From assembly GCA_950106755.1 (NCBI GenBank), contig OX467087.1, positions 16,062,047 through 16,126,046 on the forward strand: a stretch of DNA of 64,000 nt, written 5' to 3'. Origin of the DNA: Climacium dendroides. Lineage: Eukaryota > Streptophyta > Bryopsida > Hypnales > Climaciaceae. The translations under genes and the position numbers were made by a program. Positions 25,856 to 37,064 of the stretch are shown here, one piece after another (the stretch's first letter is position 1; every line of letters starts with the position of its first letter). The notes under the pieces are model-generated. The model ran no database searches and was not told the DNA's origin. It worked only from the letters and a program-made list of their open reading frames with translations.

Positions 25856-26025
25856 GGGAATTTCATTAAAATAGTGATATTCCATGTGCCATTTTTATAG
25901 TGTGCCATTCCCATAGTTCAAACTGGGCGGTCTGAAATCTATTAGTATACTAAATTTCAGACCGCTTGGTCTAAACTATGGGATGTCAAAGTCACAGTAT
26001 ATTCGCCATTTTAATGAAATTTCCC
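25856..26025. mobile_element. MITE-like inverted repeat of about 170 bp
   Basis: The ends GGGAATTTCATTAAAAT (25856) and ATTTTAATGAAATTTCCC (to 26025) are complementary. The inner parts CATAGTTCAAACTGGGCGG and CCGCTTGGTCTAAACTATG also pair, so most of the element folds back, with a loop near 25951. It is non-coding. No sure target duplication was seen. Confidence 0.65.
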
Positions 26026-28166
26026 ATATGTCTTGTTTGCAATGGATCATGCTTGCATTTAGCATAAATGTTCAATAGCAATATTTCTCTAAAAGCATGA
26101 GTTTTTGTAGGTTCATCTTGTTGATGTGTTGCTTTTCTAAGTTCCATTACTAGAGCAAGGTTATTTTATGGCAAAGATGGAATGCAAGCCACTATGTGGC
26201 TTAATGTTCAAGTTCTTATTGCTGGACTACTTTTATTTCCAAGGGAGGAAACTTTTTGTTGCTTAATTTTTTTGTTGGTCATTCTCTAGGTGATCAATCA
26301 GACTGATGCACGACAAAGCTTTGGTCAACACGTTCAAAATGAACTAAGCCTTGAGACTAGTATAGGTTGAGTATTAAACAACTACCATGACTACTAGAAT
26401 TGTTCCAGATTCTAACTAGACTGTAGTGATTTGTTTTTTTGAGAAATTTACTTTGAATGAACAGGTTAGTTATAAGATAGTTTTGATGTTTTACTCTGTG
26501 AATTAGACTCTGTTCTTTGTTACTAATACAAAATTGAGTTAGACTAACAACATTGAGTATGAGGTTTGATATGGAAGTAGAATCTACTCTGTAATCAGGG
26601 AAGTATCGAAAAAACAGTTTTTTTTGCTGAGATCTCCTAGCGCAGCAAGAAGGAACAACGGCGATCCGTTTCCGAGGCTCAAGCGTGAACGCGTCCACCA
26701 CACCGCGTGGAAATCAGCAACATCATCGACCCCGCGGACGTCATGACCTTCACGGTTAGCGTCGGGACGCAGGGACGCCATGCCAGTCAGTAACGCCGCA
26801 ACATTCACAGGAAGTACTCCAGCTTCTCTCCAGATGTTACAAATCTTGCAGCTAGAAACTGGGTGGATATGAGAATTTGCAACATTTCCTTGGTCGGGCC
26901 TCAAGGGGAAAGTGGAGGACAGTGAGACTACACGGGCTTTATTTGAATTCCCCTGTCTCAGTTTCCGCTGTGTGCTTTCCTTTCCTGTGAATTCAGCTGC
27001 ATTTCGTGTCTTACAGCCTCTACTTCGGCATATACGCACTTGGGCACTGGCATGTTCCGCTGGAGCACGTACGTACTCTGCCTGATGAGCTATGTTAGTA
27101 CGCGCATCGGAGGTATCTAGAAATGCGTGCTAGTCTTCACTAGTTTCTGATGGCGGAGGTTCAAGGAATTGGCACTTCTCCAGAATGACGCTCTTTGGGA
27201 CCGTCTGTTATTAGACCTATACCAGACCTACTTTTAGAGAGGTGTGCACTTGAATGTCATAGTTTTGGTACTCTGAAACGTTCCATTTTGAGGAATATGA
27301 ACATTCATGTACTGGCATGGGTTGCATCAACCGTTAATTTCAAGTTCGTGGTATAAGGTGTGCATTTGGTGCCCGCTCTGTTGTGGGACGAATTGGCTTC
27401 GTTGTGATTGCAGCACGGTGGTGAATTCTGTTCTCTGCAATGGATTCCCAGGTCGCTACAAACTATAAATTTTGAATAACATCTTCCGCAATGTGAACAT
27501 GGTGAATGCTTTTGGAGCTCTATTAAGAAAAAAAAGGTCAATATCGTTAAATTGGCAATAGGCCACAAGCCAAAAATTGTGAGATTTATCTTCACAAAGG
27601 TCTAATTTCAGGCCACAAATTAGGACAGGCATAGATTTCGGGCTTAGGCTGCAGTCTCTCGAATGATTTCTTTTGCGATTGCTGATACGGTACTAGTTAC
27701 GGTAGGGAACCATATTTTCGAACCAGAGTTAATGTCACCCATTTCCAATTCAATTGACCAACAGAGTTAATGTCACCCATTTCCAGGCAAGTGTAAATGG
27801 GAGTCATTACGATTTCAGTTGTTCGTTTCGTTGATCTGAAAATGCAAAGAAAGTGTGTTCAAACAATATTATTGAATCATGACAATTGCCAAACTCATCA
27901 GCCAGTGAACAATGAACAATGAACCGAAGTACGTCGACATGGTCTCAATCGTCTGAATATGGAAAATGTGTTTAAAGAGATCTCATAAAATTGTTTGAAG
28001 CTGGTCCAATGCGGACTGAAAGTTCAACAAATAGGAGTCACTTGGTGACTTGAATTAGAACTGAAAAATCTCTACATATTTATATGAACAACTAGTAATA
28101 ATTTTCAAAGCATTGAACTAATTCCATTTGTGGGCAGGGAAAGGAAAAACTAGCCAACGTTGTCAT
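26026..28166. other. Intergenic DNA downstream of PAL, with a more GC-rich island
   Basis: Bases 26580-27130 are clearly less AT-rich than the neighbourhood. The 151-codon minus frame there starts at GTG, has no early ATG and matches nothing I know, so it is not called as a gene. A 23-base phrase (AGAGTTAATGTCACCCATTT plus CCA) is tandemly duplicated at about 27726 and 27764. The PAL 3' UTR presumably covers the last part. Confidence 0.4.
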
Positions 28167-30356
28167 CTACTGGGGAAAAGGTCCAGGAGCTCCTGTCCAT
28201 CCTTGCACACACTGAAGAAGCGGGCGAATCAATTTGCCCTCCCCCATGGCCTCGAAAACCTTCTGAATATCAGTCCCGGGCGACACCGTCCTCAATCCAG
28301 ACAACAATTGCGTCCCAAGCTCCGATCTCACAAACTTGTACAACGGATACGTTCTGCACGCTTCAATTCTGTTGGGGACTGTTGACAGTCCCTTGTTGTC
28401 GTAAGCTTCCCTTACCAAGGGCACCACAACACGCAACCGCTCTTCCACTTCAGCTTCAAAAACAGGGATCTGCTGAAACACGGCGCTAGAGGCGTTTTCC
28501 TGGAGCTTGAGGGCGTGGCTGACGAGCTCTGCGCGCAACTTCTCCATCAAAGGGTAAGACTCCGAGGCCGCGTCGTCGATGTACGTGAACACGGGCTGGC
28601 GATCGACCACCAGCATGAGGCTCTTCTCACAAAAGCGGGAAGGAAGAAGCGCTCCGTCTTTGCCCATGAAGAGCGTCTTCTTCGCCGCTTGGGACACCAC
28701 CTGCTTCACCGCGGATTGCATGGTCTCTTCCACGTGGCGGAGATCGATGGCTTGGCAGAGTCCAACCAGGAATGTCGAGCTCATGAGCTTCAGAATCTCC
28801 ACGGCTTCCTCAGTTTTGCGTGCCGACACTAAGCCCAGGGAGTTCACGTCCTGGTTGTGCTGCTCCGCGCTTTGGACGTGCGTGGTGACGGGATTGGCCA
28901 GGTAGTTAAGCTCGCTGAGGTACGACGCCATGGCGATCTCGGCGCCCTTCATGCCGTAGTCCAGGCTCGGGTTGGGCCCTCCGCTTAGATTGGAGGGCAA
29001 GCCGTTGTTGTAGTAGTCGTTCACGAGCTCGCTGAACTGCGCAAACATGAGCTTGCCGATGGCGGCCACCGCGAGGCGCATGTTGTCCATGGAGACGCCA
29101 ATGGGGGTTCCTTGGAAGTTGCCCCCGTGGAGCGCGATCCCGCGCGCGGCGTCAATGATGGGGTTGTCGTTCACGGAGTTGATCTCCCGCTCGATCGCGT
29201 GTGTGGCCGTGCGAATCGTCTCGATTTGGGGACCCAGCCATTGAGGCGAAGTTCGCAGCGCGTACCGATCCTGCTTCGGCTTCGTCAAGGGATCAGTCTC
29301 GTTCAGCTTCGCCGCGGCTTTCATGAAGTCGCTCCCATCTAGTAGCCACTCCATCACCGCTGCAGCTTCCATCTGCCCAGGGTGATGCTTCAGTTTATGC
29401 GTCAAAGGGTCAGCAAACTCCGGCTTCCCTTGCATCACTTCACAGAACAACGCCGATAACACTTCCGCAAGAAGCGCCAGCAGATTCGCGTCGAAGCACA
29501 CTGTTGAAGCCAATGCCGACCCCACCGCAGTGCCGTTCACGAGCGCGAGCCCCTCTTTGGGCTGCAGCTCAAACGGCTTCTCCACACCCGCTATCCGCAA
29601 CCCTTCCAAAGCGTCGACCTCACGGCCATCAGCAGTGCAAGCTCGCGAGTTTGGTCGCCCAGTGAGCAGCCCCGCAATGTAACTCAAGGGCACCAAATCA
29701 CCAGAAGCCGTCACAGTTCCACGCAACGGCAGCTTCGGTGTCACGTGCGCGTTCAGCAGCTTCTCCATGGCCTCCAGAATCTCCCACCGAATGCCGGAGT
29801 ATCCCTGCATCAGCGTGTTCGTCCTCACCAGCATCGCCGCGCGCGTGGTCTCCGCGGGCAACGAGTGGCCCTTCCCCACCACGCCTGCGTTCAGGAACCG
29901 AATCAACTCGCGTTGAAGCTCCACGCCTTGCTGCGTTCGCCGGTGGGAAGTGGCGCCGAATCCGGTGGTGACGCCGTAGATGTCGCCCCCGTTCATGATC
30001 TTGGTGAGCACCCAGTGGGAGGATTCGTCCACGCGCGCCTTAGCGTTCTCCGCGTCGAGGACGACGGCGACGTCGGGGCGGCGCGCGACGGCCGTGACTT
30101 GGCCCACGGTGAGGTTCACGCCCTCGATGGCGACCTCGCGGGAGTCGAAGTATGTCGCCACCATCTGCTTGATTTCGTCGAGATGATTGCCTTCCAGTTT
30201 CGCCGCTGTCTTCGCCCAGTTGAGCGGGTCTTTGGGGGCTGTCATCGGCGAGCCCTTGTTGGTGTTACTGTTGCAGAAGGGGACCTCCCGAATCAGCTTC
30301 AATTTCTTCATGGGCTCGGATTCGGCGCTCATGAATTCAACTGCTGGGGGTGCCAT
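28167..30356 (-). CDS. PAL: Phenylalanine ammonia-lyase, intronless
   Basis: A single 729-residue frame, full length for plant PAL, catalyses deamination of L-Phe to trans-cinnamate, the entry to phenylpropanoids, in the cytosol as a homotetramer. The MIO prosthetic group forms from Ala-Ser-Gly in [19 protein letters not shown] (residues 217-219). The catalytic Tyr lies in [18 protein letters not shown] (Tyr127). FL in ELIRFLNAG (Phe154) is the Phe-type selectivity switch rather than the His of tyrosine ammonia-lyases. [22 protein letters not shown] and [16 protein letters not shown] are intact, as is the plant C-terminal shielding domain. The frame runs 14 codons further upstream but without ATG, so I start at the ATG at 30354-30356. 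The CDS is GC-rich against AT-rich flanks and has no intron, unlike most seed-plant PAL genes. Confidence 0.97.
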   Translation of the reverse strand: MAPPAVEFMSAESEPMKKLKLIREVPFCNSNTNKGSPMTAPKDPLNWAKTAAKLEGNHLDEIKQMVATYFDSREVAIEGVNLTVGQVTAVARRPDVAVVLDAENAKARVDESSHWVLTKIMNGGDIYGVTTGFGATSHRRTQQGVELQRELIRFLNAGVVGKGHSLPAETTRAAMLVRTNTLMQGYSGIRWEILEAMEKLLNAHVTPKLPLRGTVTASGDLVPLSYIAGLLTGRPNSRACTADGREVDALEGLRIAGVEKPFELQPKEGLALVNGTAVGSALASTVCFDANLLALLAEVLSALFCEVMQGKPEFADPLTHKLKHHPGQMEAAAVMEWLLDGSDFMKAAAKLNETDPLTKPKQDRYALRTSPQWLGPQIETIRTATHAIEREINSVNDNPIIDAARGIALHGGNFQGTPIGVSMDNMRLAVAAIGKLMFAQFSELVNDYYNNGLPSNLSGGPNPSLDYGMKGAEIAMASYLSELNYLANPVTTHVQSAEQHNQDVNSLGLVSARKTEEAVEILKLMSSTFLVGLCQAIDLRHVEETMQSAVKQVVSQAAKKTLFMGKDGALLPSRFCEKSLMLVVDRQPVFTYIDDAASESYPLMEKLRAELVSHALKLQENASSAVFQQIPVFEAEVEERLRVVVPLVREAYDNKGLSTVPNRIEACRTYPLYKFVRSELGTQLLSGLRTVSPGTDIQKVFEAMGEGKLIRPLLQCVQGWTGAPGPFPQ

Positions 30357-30554
30357 TGACACGAATTCGTCTGGAATCCGAAAAAACAACGTACTCAAGA
30401 GAACTTCCTTTCGTTCACTCGAACGTGTAACGACTGATCAGCCGAATTCGCTAGCTGAACTAAGTACGTGTGCGCACCAGAAAGGCTTTCTGCAATGCAA
30501 TAGATGACGAAGCTTGAACTGGATGAGAGGTATGGTATGCACCAGGGACTACAG

Positions 30555-30560
30555 TATATA
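30555..30560 (-). promoter_or_regulatory. Candidate TATA box of PAL
   Basis: TATATA within ACGTATATACTG on the minus strand, about 200 bases before the ATG. This predicts a leader of about 170 bases. It is the best TATA candidate I see. Confidence 0.35.
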
Positions 30561-31500
30561 CGTGAACCTGATTGAATTGATCAGCTAAGAATGTTATGGA
30601 AAAAACATATAAATTTCCGAACAGGACCGAAGAGAACAACTGCAGATTGGAGTCCCGGTCGAATTTCCGAATTGGATCGAATGAGCGCTGGAGAAGGTTC
30701 CTGTTGATATTGAGAGATGAGTACCAGTATTTGTATTGTTGAAGTTTGCTAGAGGTGGTGCATTTGGTCGTCCTTGTCTGCACATGCCATGAAAGCTGCT
30801 CCTCTCCTCTCCTCTCCTCTACTGCACTGTCGAGTCACACCCGGTGTTTTCTAACCATTTGGGGGTCGTTTTGGGAGGGATTGTTGATAAAGGTCTGGAA
30901 ATGGTGAAACATAACATTGCGAGACGAGAATTGTCGTTGAAAATGGAGTTGAAAGGCGCGGACGGGAAGCGTGGGAAGAAACCCTTTGAGCTGGGTTCCC
31001 GTCCGCAAAATTGTCGTTGAAAATTGAGAACCAAATCCGGACCTTTGTGTGAAAACCTTGACGGACGTCGCGACCGTCACGCTGTGGACTTTTCTCTCTC
31101 TTTTTTTTTTCTATCCGGAACAGGACGGAGCCGCTTTGGGGTAGCTTCCGGGGTCTTGCAGCGGCTCGGGAGTCGGGAGTCGGGACGAAGGAAAGGCGGG
31201 CGGATCTTCTTTTGCAGGAATTCCACTAATAAAATGCGGCCAGTGGGTTGAAGATCGTGTACAGGACGACCCGGCCGCCATGATGCCGACACCCCCACCC
31301 CCACCCCCCCATTGTGCCATTTCCAAGAATTTTCAAATTACAACAACAATTGGTAGAAGAACACTATAATGGCATTTTTATTTTATTTATGCCTAAACTC
31401 GCATAATTCACAATCAATTCTTACACAATTCCAATCGAGCATACCAAGTTTCAGTTTAAAAAACAAAACAAAACTCCAGTTTTGGTCAATTGTTTCACTT
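30561..31500 (-). promoter_or_regulatory. PAL upstream region
   Basis: It contains a CTCCT microsatellite (30799-30821) and a C-rich tract near 31288-31310. It also contains a GC-rich inverted repeat: GCGGACGGGAA at 30958-30968 pairs exactly with TTCCCGTCCGC at 30996-31006. The phrase ATTGTCGTTGAAAAT flanks that hairpin on both sides (about 30930 and 31010). No open reading frame is credible. Regulatory roles are not shown. Confidence 0.35.
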
Positions 31501-32441
31501 TTAACCCCTAATTAAAGGATCATATGTATGTCCCCTCAAGGGACAATTTGGGTCCGGGTAGGTTCCTATTGTCTCAATTTTGTAGTGAATGTTTTTGAGA
31601 TTTTTTTGAGGTTGTGGAGTTTGCCGAGAGCTTTGTGAATATATAATTTATGTTTTAATCGGTGCCTGGGAGAAAAAGTTGTGGCACAATAAGCCAAAAA
31701 TAAAAGTCAACGGGCAATATATAAAAATTAGAAAAAGTCAAAAAAATTAAATATTTTTTTTTGTATAATCTTATATTTTTGTCTACATTTGAAGCTTTGG
31801 TTCATTCCATTTGGACTAGTTATGAGAAAGTTATGGACAATCTTAGTTTTTTGGGCAATCTAAGCATCTTATTGAAAATATAACTTATAGGATTCATTTG
31901 TGAATGCAATTTTTACAATTTCCCAAAAAAAATTGTAGACAAGATTAGTTTTTTTTCTTTAAAACAATCTCACTATTGGAATTATTGTATGTCAATTCCA
32001 TCTTAAAGCTATTAATGGTTTAGTTTTTCCTTCAATCTTTAACCTACTTCTACTTAACAATTTTTTAATGAGTGAAAATTATTTGTTTTTTTGTTGAATT
32101 TCTTTCCTTAGATTCTCAACTCAACTATTCAACATAAAAACTTAGAAAATCAAAATTAATAGTGCAAAAAATTTTAGTTAAAATGATTCAAAGCCAAAAA
32201 AATCTAGTCAAGCAAGTTCCAAAAAAACTTGTTTTCTTCACTTTGGATGCAAATATCTTACAATCTGTGTAGTCAAATTTGATGAAATTCTTACCACATG
32301 TTCTCAAACAAGTTAAGTACAAGATTCTATGGTTGGATTTTAAAAAAACATATTTTTTTGGTTTTTCTTAGGTGAACCCAACAAAAGTGGTAGTTCTAAG
32401 TGGTTTTTCATAGAAAACACCCTTGGGGCTTTAGGGGTTAA
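31501..32441 (-). mobile_element. TTAA-bounded element, copy 3, reverse orientation
   Basis: Ends TTAACCCCTAATTAAAGG (31501) and GGGGCTTTAGGGGTTAA (to 32441) are inverted repeats bounded by TTAA, 941 bp apart. Read in reverse, the start (CCCCAAGGGTGTTTTC, GAAAAACCACTTAGA) matches the copy at 40758-41310. No ORF is present. Confidence 0.65.
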
Positions 32442-34299
32442 TATTTGAAAATTTGATAATTTGATATTTTATAATTGAGTGAAAATTTGAAATATGTTTA
32501 GTTGGTGATTAATTTTTAAAAATTTGATTGTGTGGAGATGTACATCGACTTTCATGTTAAAATATGCACATTGACTTTCATGTTAAAATATGCACATCAA
32601 CTTTCATGTTAAAAAAACACAAAGTAATGAAGGAACAAAAATATGATCTATGAAGAGTTCAAGTGTAAGGTGTTAACATAACTAAACTTTGTAAAATAGA
32701 TGTCTCTAAATTTTAATTGTGTTTTGGCAAAATAATTGTACCAAATTAGTCAAAGTGTAAGCTTCAAATACCAAAATCAAATTACAATTGGACTTTATAT
32801 TACACAAGATTATTGGAATGGTACAATAAGATGACTATAACATTGATTGGTGGGTACCACACACTAATGCCTAATCACTGCATCACACCAACATTCCAAA
32901 GGGCTCCCCTACTCCTAACTATCTTACTATCAAAAGATGTTGACATTTGATAAGTATTACAATTTAGAAATTCTCTAGATTTTATCTAGATTAATTAGAA
33001 AAAAATTGGGGGTCTCTAGAAGGCCAAACTTTGGATCAATGCCCTCCAAAATTCAAAATTCAAAATTAGTTTTGTGTTCTTTGTATTACCTTGTAAAAAT
33101 ATTGATGGATTCTTAATTTATTACAAATGTATATTATATTTTATTAAAAATAATCGTGCAAAGCAAAATATTTATTATATATAATAATAATAATACTTTG
33201 AATGCACAAAATAATTTTTTTTATTACATCATATTAATCACTATAGATTTAGCTAACTTCACCAAAATTTAAGTAATAATGTAGAAATCAAAGTTATACT
33301 TCTAAATTGATTTGACAAAAATTTGTAAAGACTTTTCACTATACATATATTATTGAAAATCACAATAGACATCTTTTTTTTAATACAAATCCTAAAAATG
33401 TTAAAGAAGTCATATACTATAATACATCTAAGCTTTGTCCCAAACCTTGGGATATACAAATTTGAGAGATTATGAAGATAAACAAAAAACCCATGAAATT
33501 TGACATTCAACAAGCCAACAATTCTAATGTAAGTTTAGGCCAAAGATGACTAAATTGTCAATTCCAATGCCAAGGTGTGCCACTAACATTCTATTATTTC
33601 AATTGTAGGTTAATCTCTAAATCTCAATATTTATAGGCTTAGAGACTTAGTGAGTATTGATAAACCATCACTTACAATTTTAGAATACCACTACTCATAA
33701 AAATCATGTCACAATTTAATTGGATATAAAAACAATTTACTCATTGCAATGTTGGAACCCAATATGCCAAAACACATATCTCATCTTTTACAATCAACAA
33801 ATACTTTCTACAATTTTAAGCCATTGATTACTGCACCCAGTGGTCAGAAAAAAATACTTCTAAGAATAAACACCAGAATTCTCAGAATATTATATTTTCC
33901 AAAAAATAATTGTATAGGGAATAACAAAACCTTCTATTTTGAGGCATCAGCTGAATTGCATCTGCCAACTTCAATTAATATTCACCAAGGAGTGTTGAAC
34001 TGGGTACAATAGTCTGTCCTGGTCGAATATTCTATCGTATTATAAAACTAATATGCTTGGCAATACTTCTTTCATTGCACAATGTAGAATTACAATTTCC
34101 CATACACCTTTGGTTGGTCGGATACCAAAACCCATGTGTGAGAGATGTCCTTGCTTACCATAGACATTCAAAATCCAAGTATTACAGCTGAACTGGTAAT
34201 CTATGTCAAGATCGACAATGTAATAAAGAAAAGAAGCTGAAAAAGACATGACAATATAGTGAAAAAACATGTAGCTGAGCAATTCCTTTCCATGAGAGA
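32442..34299. other. AT-rich intergenic DNA
   Basis: Apart from the 26-bp tandem repeat at 32542-32619 nothing was recognised. Frames at 33259-33513 and 33749-34012 look like chance in AT-rich DNA. Confidence 0.5.
32542..32619. repeat. Tandem repeat, three copies of 26 bp
   Basis: Unit ACATCGACTTTCATGTTAAA plus ATATGC. The first two copies are nearly identical and the third ends in an A run. Confidence 0.85.
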
Positions 34300-35194
34300 C
34301 TCTTCATAAGCTGCACACAATCACCACATAAAAATGAGCTGTTAAATGCGAAGGAAACCAAAGTAGAAATGAGAGGAATTTCTAAGCAAGAGGTGGCATT
34401 ATTTTACCCTATATATGCCGAAATAATCAATATCTTGGTACAATGAATTGAAAAAAACACGGTGAAACCGATTGACGAATAACTATGGAGCATGTGTCCT
34501 TTTCGAGGATTTCCACTGCAGGTTGAAGATTTGGGATGTCCATATTGTCTCCATTATATTTGAGGTCTCTTTAATACCCTATTCTATCGATTACATTCGA
34601 GGACATGCAAAGACGTCGTTCACTGCGGTCATGCAACGTGGAATGAGCGAAAACCTGAGTTCTAAACCAGAAAGTGTAAGTGTACAAGAAATTGATGCAG
34701 GGGCTTCGTACATTGTGATCAGAGTGGGTATAAGCTTTTCTTCATCATGCTTCCAGCCTGTCTCCTCTCATAGCGTCAGCTGGGACAGGAGTACTAGAAA
34801 ACCCCCATCATGCAGCGACAAAGTCCAATCCGAAGAATGCGGGGTCCTAGCATATCTGTAAAACCAGAAAATAAATAAGGCCAATCTTCTCCGGAAATTC
34901 TTTGACCAGATCCAAAGCAGCGCGACCTGCACAACCCAGCAGCACATGCTTTGGACAAAAACTCCGCCTTATGAGGGGCTTCAGAGAGCACCCTGAAGCT
35001 GGGATCAAGGGTCTTCATCTGGAGGGAGTCTTTAAAGCATTCGAAAAGCCCTACCGTATGTTGGAGTTCCTCCTTCGGGTCCAATACGATAGAAACTAGC
35101 CAAAATTTCCACGCGTGTGATGAGAAGCACACGCGAACTTTGCATGTAGCTAAGACCCATCTGTTTCTATGACTATTTTATCCTGGTTGGTTTC
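34300..35194 (-). other. Downstream region of the small three-exon gene
   Basis: The base composition is more balanced than in the repeats, which suits a 3' UTR and flank. Frames on both strands (34472-34861 plus, 34794-35132 minus) overlap each other and show no family features. Confidence 0.3.
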
Positions 35195-36483
35195 CTAGGT
35201 TTCGTTGGTTTCAACTTCCGACTTTTCAATACAAGCCCGCAAGTCATCGATCACCGATGATGGTGCAGTCGATGCATTACGCAGGGTCTTGACACGATCC
35301 ATCATGAATTCTTCCAAAATAATTCCTACAGTCAGACAAAAACACTTGAAAATGAGAAACAAAAAACAGATTGCAATCAGACGAAGATAACTCAAAGCAA
35401 AAACAATGAGCTGATGGTGAAGCCTATAATCCATGAGATAAAGAGGAATAGACACACATAACGTAGGAAATACTCGAGCCATTATGGACCACAGATCCCA
35501 TCTCCTATTGAATGACCCCTGTTCCCAACAACTCATCTCTTCCAATACACTTGGTTGGGCATCAAATTAGCAAGTTGGGAATAAGCATGACTAGGCAAAA
35601 TGTGTGGCCAGTCATCTTGGAATGGAAAACAAGGTTGTCTACTATCCCTTCAATAGTAATCTACAACCTTCCGTTTTGAATGATTGCATAGAAAAATCAT
35701 CATACACTTGAGTAATTGAAGATGTTAATCTCAGAGAGTTTGGCTCTTGTACCCAAAGTGATCTCTAAAAGCTAATCTCCCCATGAAAACACACTCCTAC
35801 ATATTGGTAAAAATGCTCAAAGTGACGCAAAGAATATCCTCAACCTCTTATTATACCACGCAAGCCTTCATTCCTAACCTCAAACAAAGGGTTAATACTA
35901 AAACTACAAGTCCCTTAGAGTGGAAATATGTAAATATCAACATAAGTAAGAGGGAGGAAAACACAATGACACCAGAGAGAAGGAGAATTAGGATTTAGGG
36001 TTCAGGCAGAGGCTCCTACCAGTAGCACGCAGTCCAGCAGGAGTCAAGAGCCCATGGAGTGATTTTTCTCGTGTGCTCCGCACACGCTCCATAGCCAGCT
36101 GCTTCACACTCACCATCAAGTCCTGTGACATCCCAAACTACGCTCTGTCAAACTCTTTCCAATTTGCTCCAAAATCAAAGTAAAATGACACTAAACGTTC
36201 AGGTCAGACTCCACACTTCATTGTAGAAATTCAATTTCCAGAGGTTACAACCAACTACAAGAGCCACAAATAGATGACATGCGTCACTCCTTTAGCAAAA
36301 GATTAATCAATTTATATCCAATTTAAAACAAACGTAGGGTAAACTCACCAATTGACTTTCCGAAAGAGATTTTGCCCATTCAACGTCACCATCGCTAGCG
36401 TTTCCCCTTTCGATTTTCCTACGCTTCCTCTTCTTCTGGCTCTTCACCTCCACAATACTCATCTCCCCCGGTAAGCTCGTCAT
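35195..36483 (-). CDS. Small three-exon gene, conserved-looking protein of unknown function (122 aa)
   Basis: Exons in transcript order: 36483-36349, 36122-36020, 35325-35195. Splice sites are strong: donor GTGAGT, acceptor GATGTCACAG, donor GTAGGA, acceptor TTTTTGTCTGACTGTAG. Phases join cleanly (0 then 1) to give 122 residues. The N-terminus has a basic cluster KKRKRRK (about residues 17-23), probably a nuclear localisation signal. Next come an acidic patch and an amphipathic helical part (EWAKSLSESQLDLMVSVKQL). LLTPAGLRATGIILEEF spans the last junction, and the end is Glu/Thr-rich. I do not recognise the family. Telo-box motifs lie upstream. Intron 2 carries a segment duplicated at 37065-37380. 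An extra 5' exon is possible because an acceptor-like TTACACAG lies just before the ATG. The model rests on splice logic only. Confidence 0.55.
35525..35845. repeat. Duplicated segment, copy in intron 2 of the small gene
   Basis: It aligns by eye with 37065-37380. Both begin CAACTCATCTCTTCCAA(T/C)ACACTT, continue through CAATTAGCAA-like, TCTACAACCT and GATCTC blocks, and end near AAAATGCT. Diverged by substitutions and small gaps. Confidence 0.6.
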
Positions 36484-37064
36484 CTCGACCGGCGAGGAAG
36501 TACTACTCTTTCTGTGTAACAATTCAGCAACACAAACATCGATTCAGCCCCCCAAGTCGCCCTCAAAAACGCTAGAAACCATTAAACCCTGTGCCCAGAC
36601 CTGTACCCAAACCTGAGACATGTTTCTCGACGACCTAACGCTATAATTTAAAATTTTGGAAGAATTAAAACGGTGTACATTCGTTCAGTTACAAGATCAA
36701 AATAGTCCGCAGAGGACAAAATCTTTGGACTTGACTGCTTACAACCGTGAGACACGGAACCAAACTGTAGCTATTCAGAGTAAACCCTAATTCTAGATCC
36801 CGCTTAGAGAAACTAATCTGCGATGGGAGAGGACAGTCCAACGGGGAGAAGAAAAGGATTTTATCCAGCTCGTGAACTTCCTGCTGCCCACGCCGCATAT
36901 CAAAAACAAAAACCTACATCGACACCAAACTTTACTGAATCCTCACCCGCTGCAAACCCTAAACCACAAACCCCCTTCGAACTCACAAAACCAAACCCTA
37001 AAAGGACCCTAAACCCTAAAACCATGAGGAGCATCTTGTCTCCTATACTGACCAGTAATACCAA
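36484..37064 (-). promoter_or_regulatory. Upstream region of the small gene with telo-box cluster
   Basis: AAACCCTAA occurs at about 36782, 36954, 36993 and 37011, mostly in the orientation of the plus strand. Telo-boxes are common near the start sites of plant genes expressed in dividing cells. The plus-strand frame from ATG 36823 runs through these boxes and into the duplicated segment, so I do not call it a gene. Confidence 0.4.

Noticed and set aside
26584..27039. 151-codon minus-strand frame
   Set aside because: It starts at GTG, the first ATG comes only late in the frame, and no family is recognisable.
8616..28166. tRNA or rRNA genes in the intergenic DNA
   Set aside because: I looked for tRNA B-box-like GGTTCGAATCC and rRNA-like blocks and saw none; absence by eye is not proof.
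29745..30359. 204-codon plus-strand frame and other frames over PAL
   Set aside because: They lie antisense to a strongly supported GC-rich coding sequence; long shadow frames are expected there.
30357..30398. Extension of the PAL frame by 14 codons
   Set aside because: The extension begins at TTG, not ATG. The first in-frame ATG at 30356 gives a normal plant PAL N-terminus.
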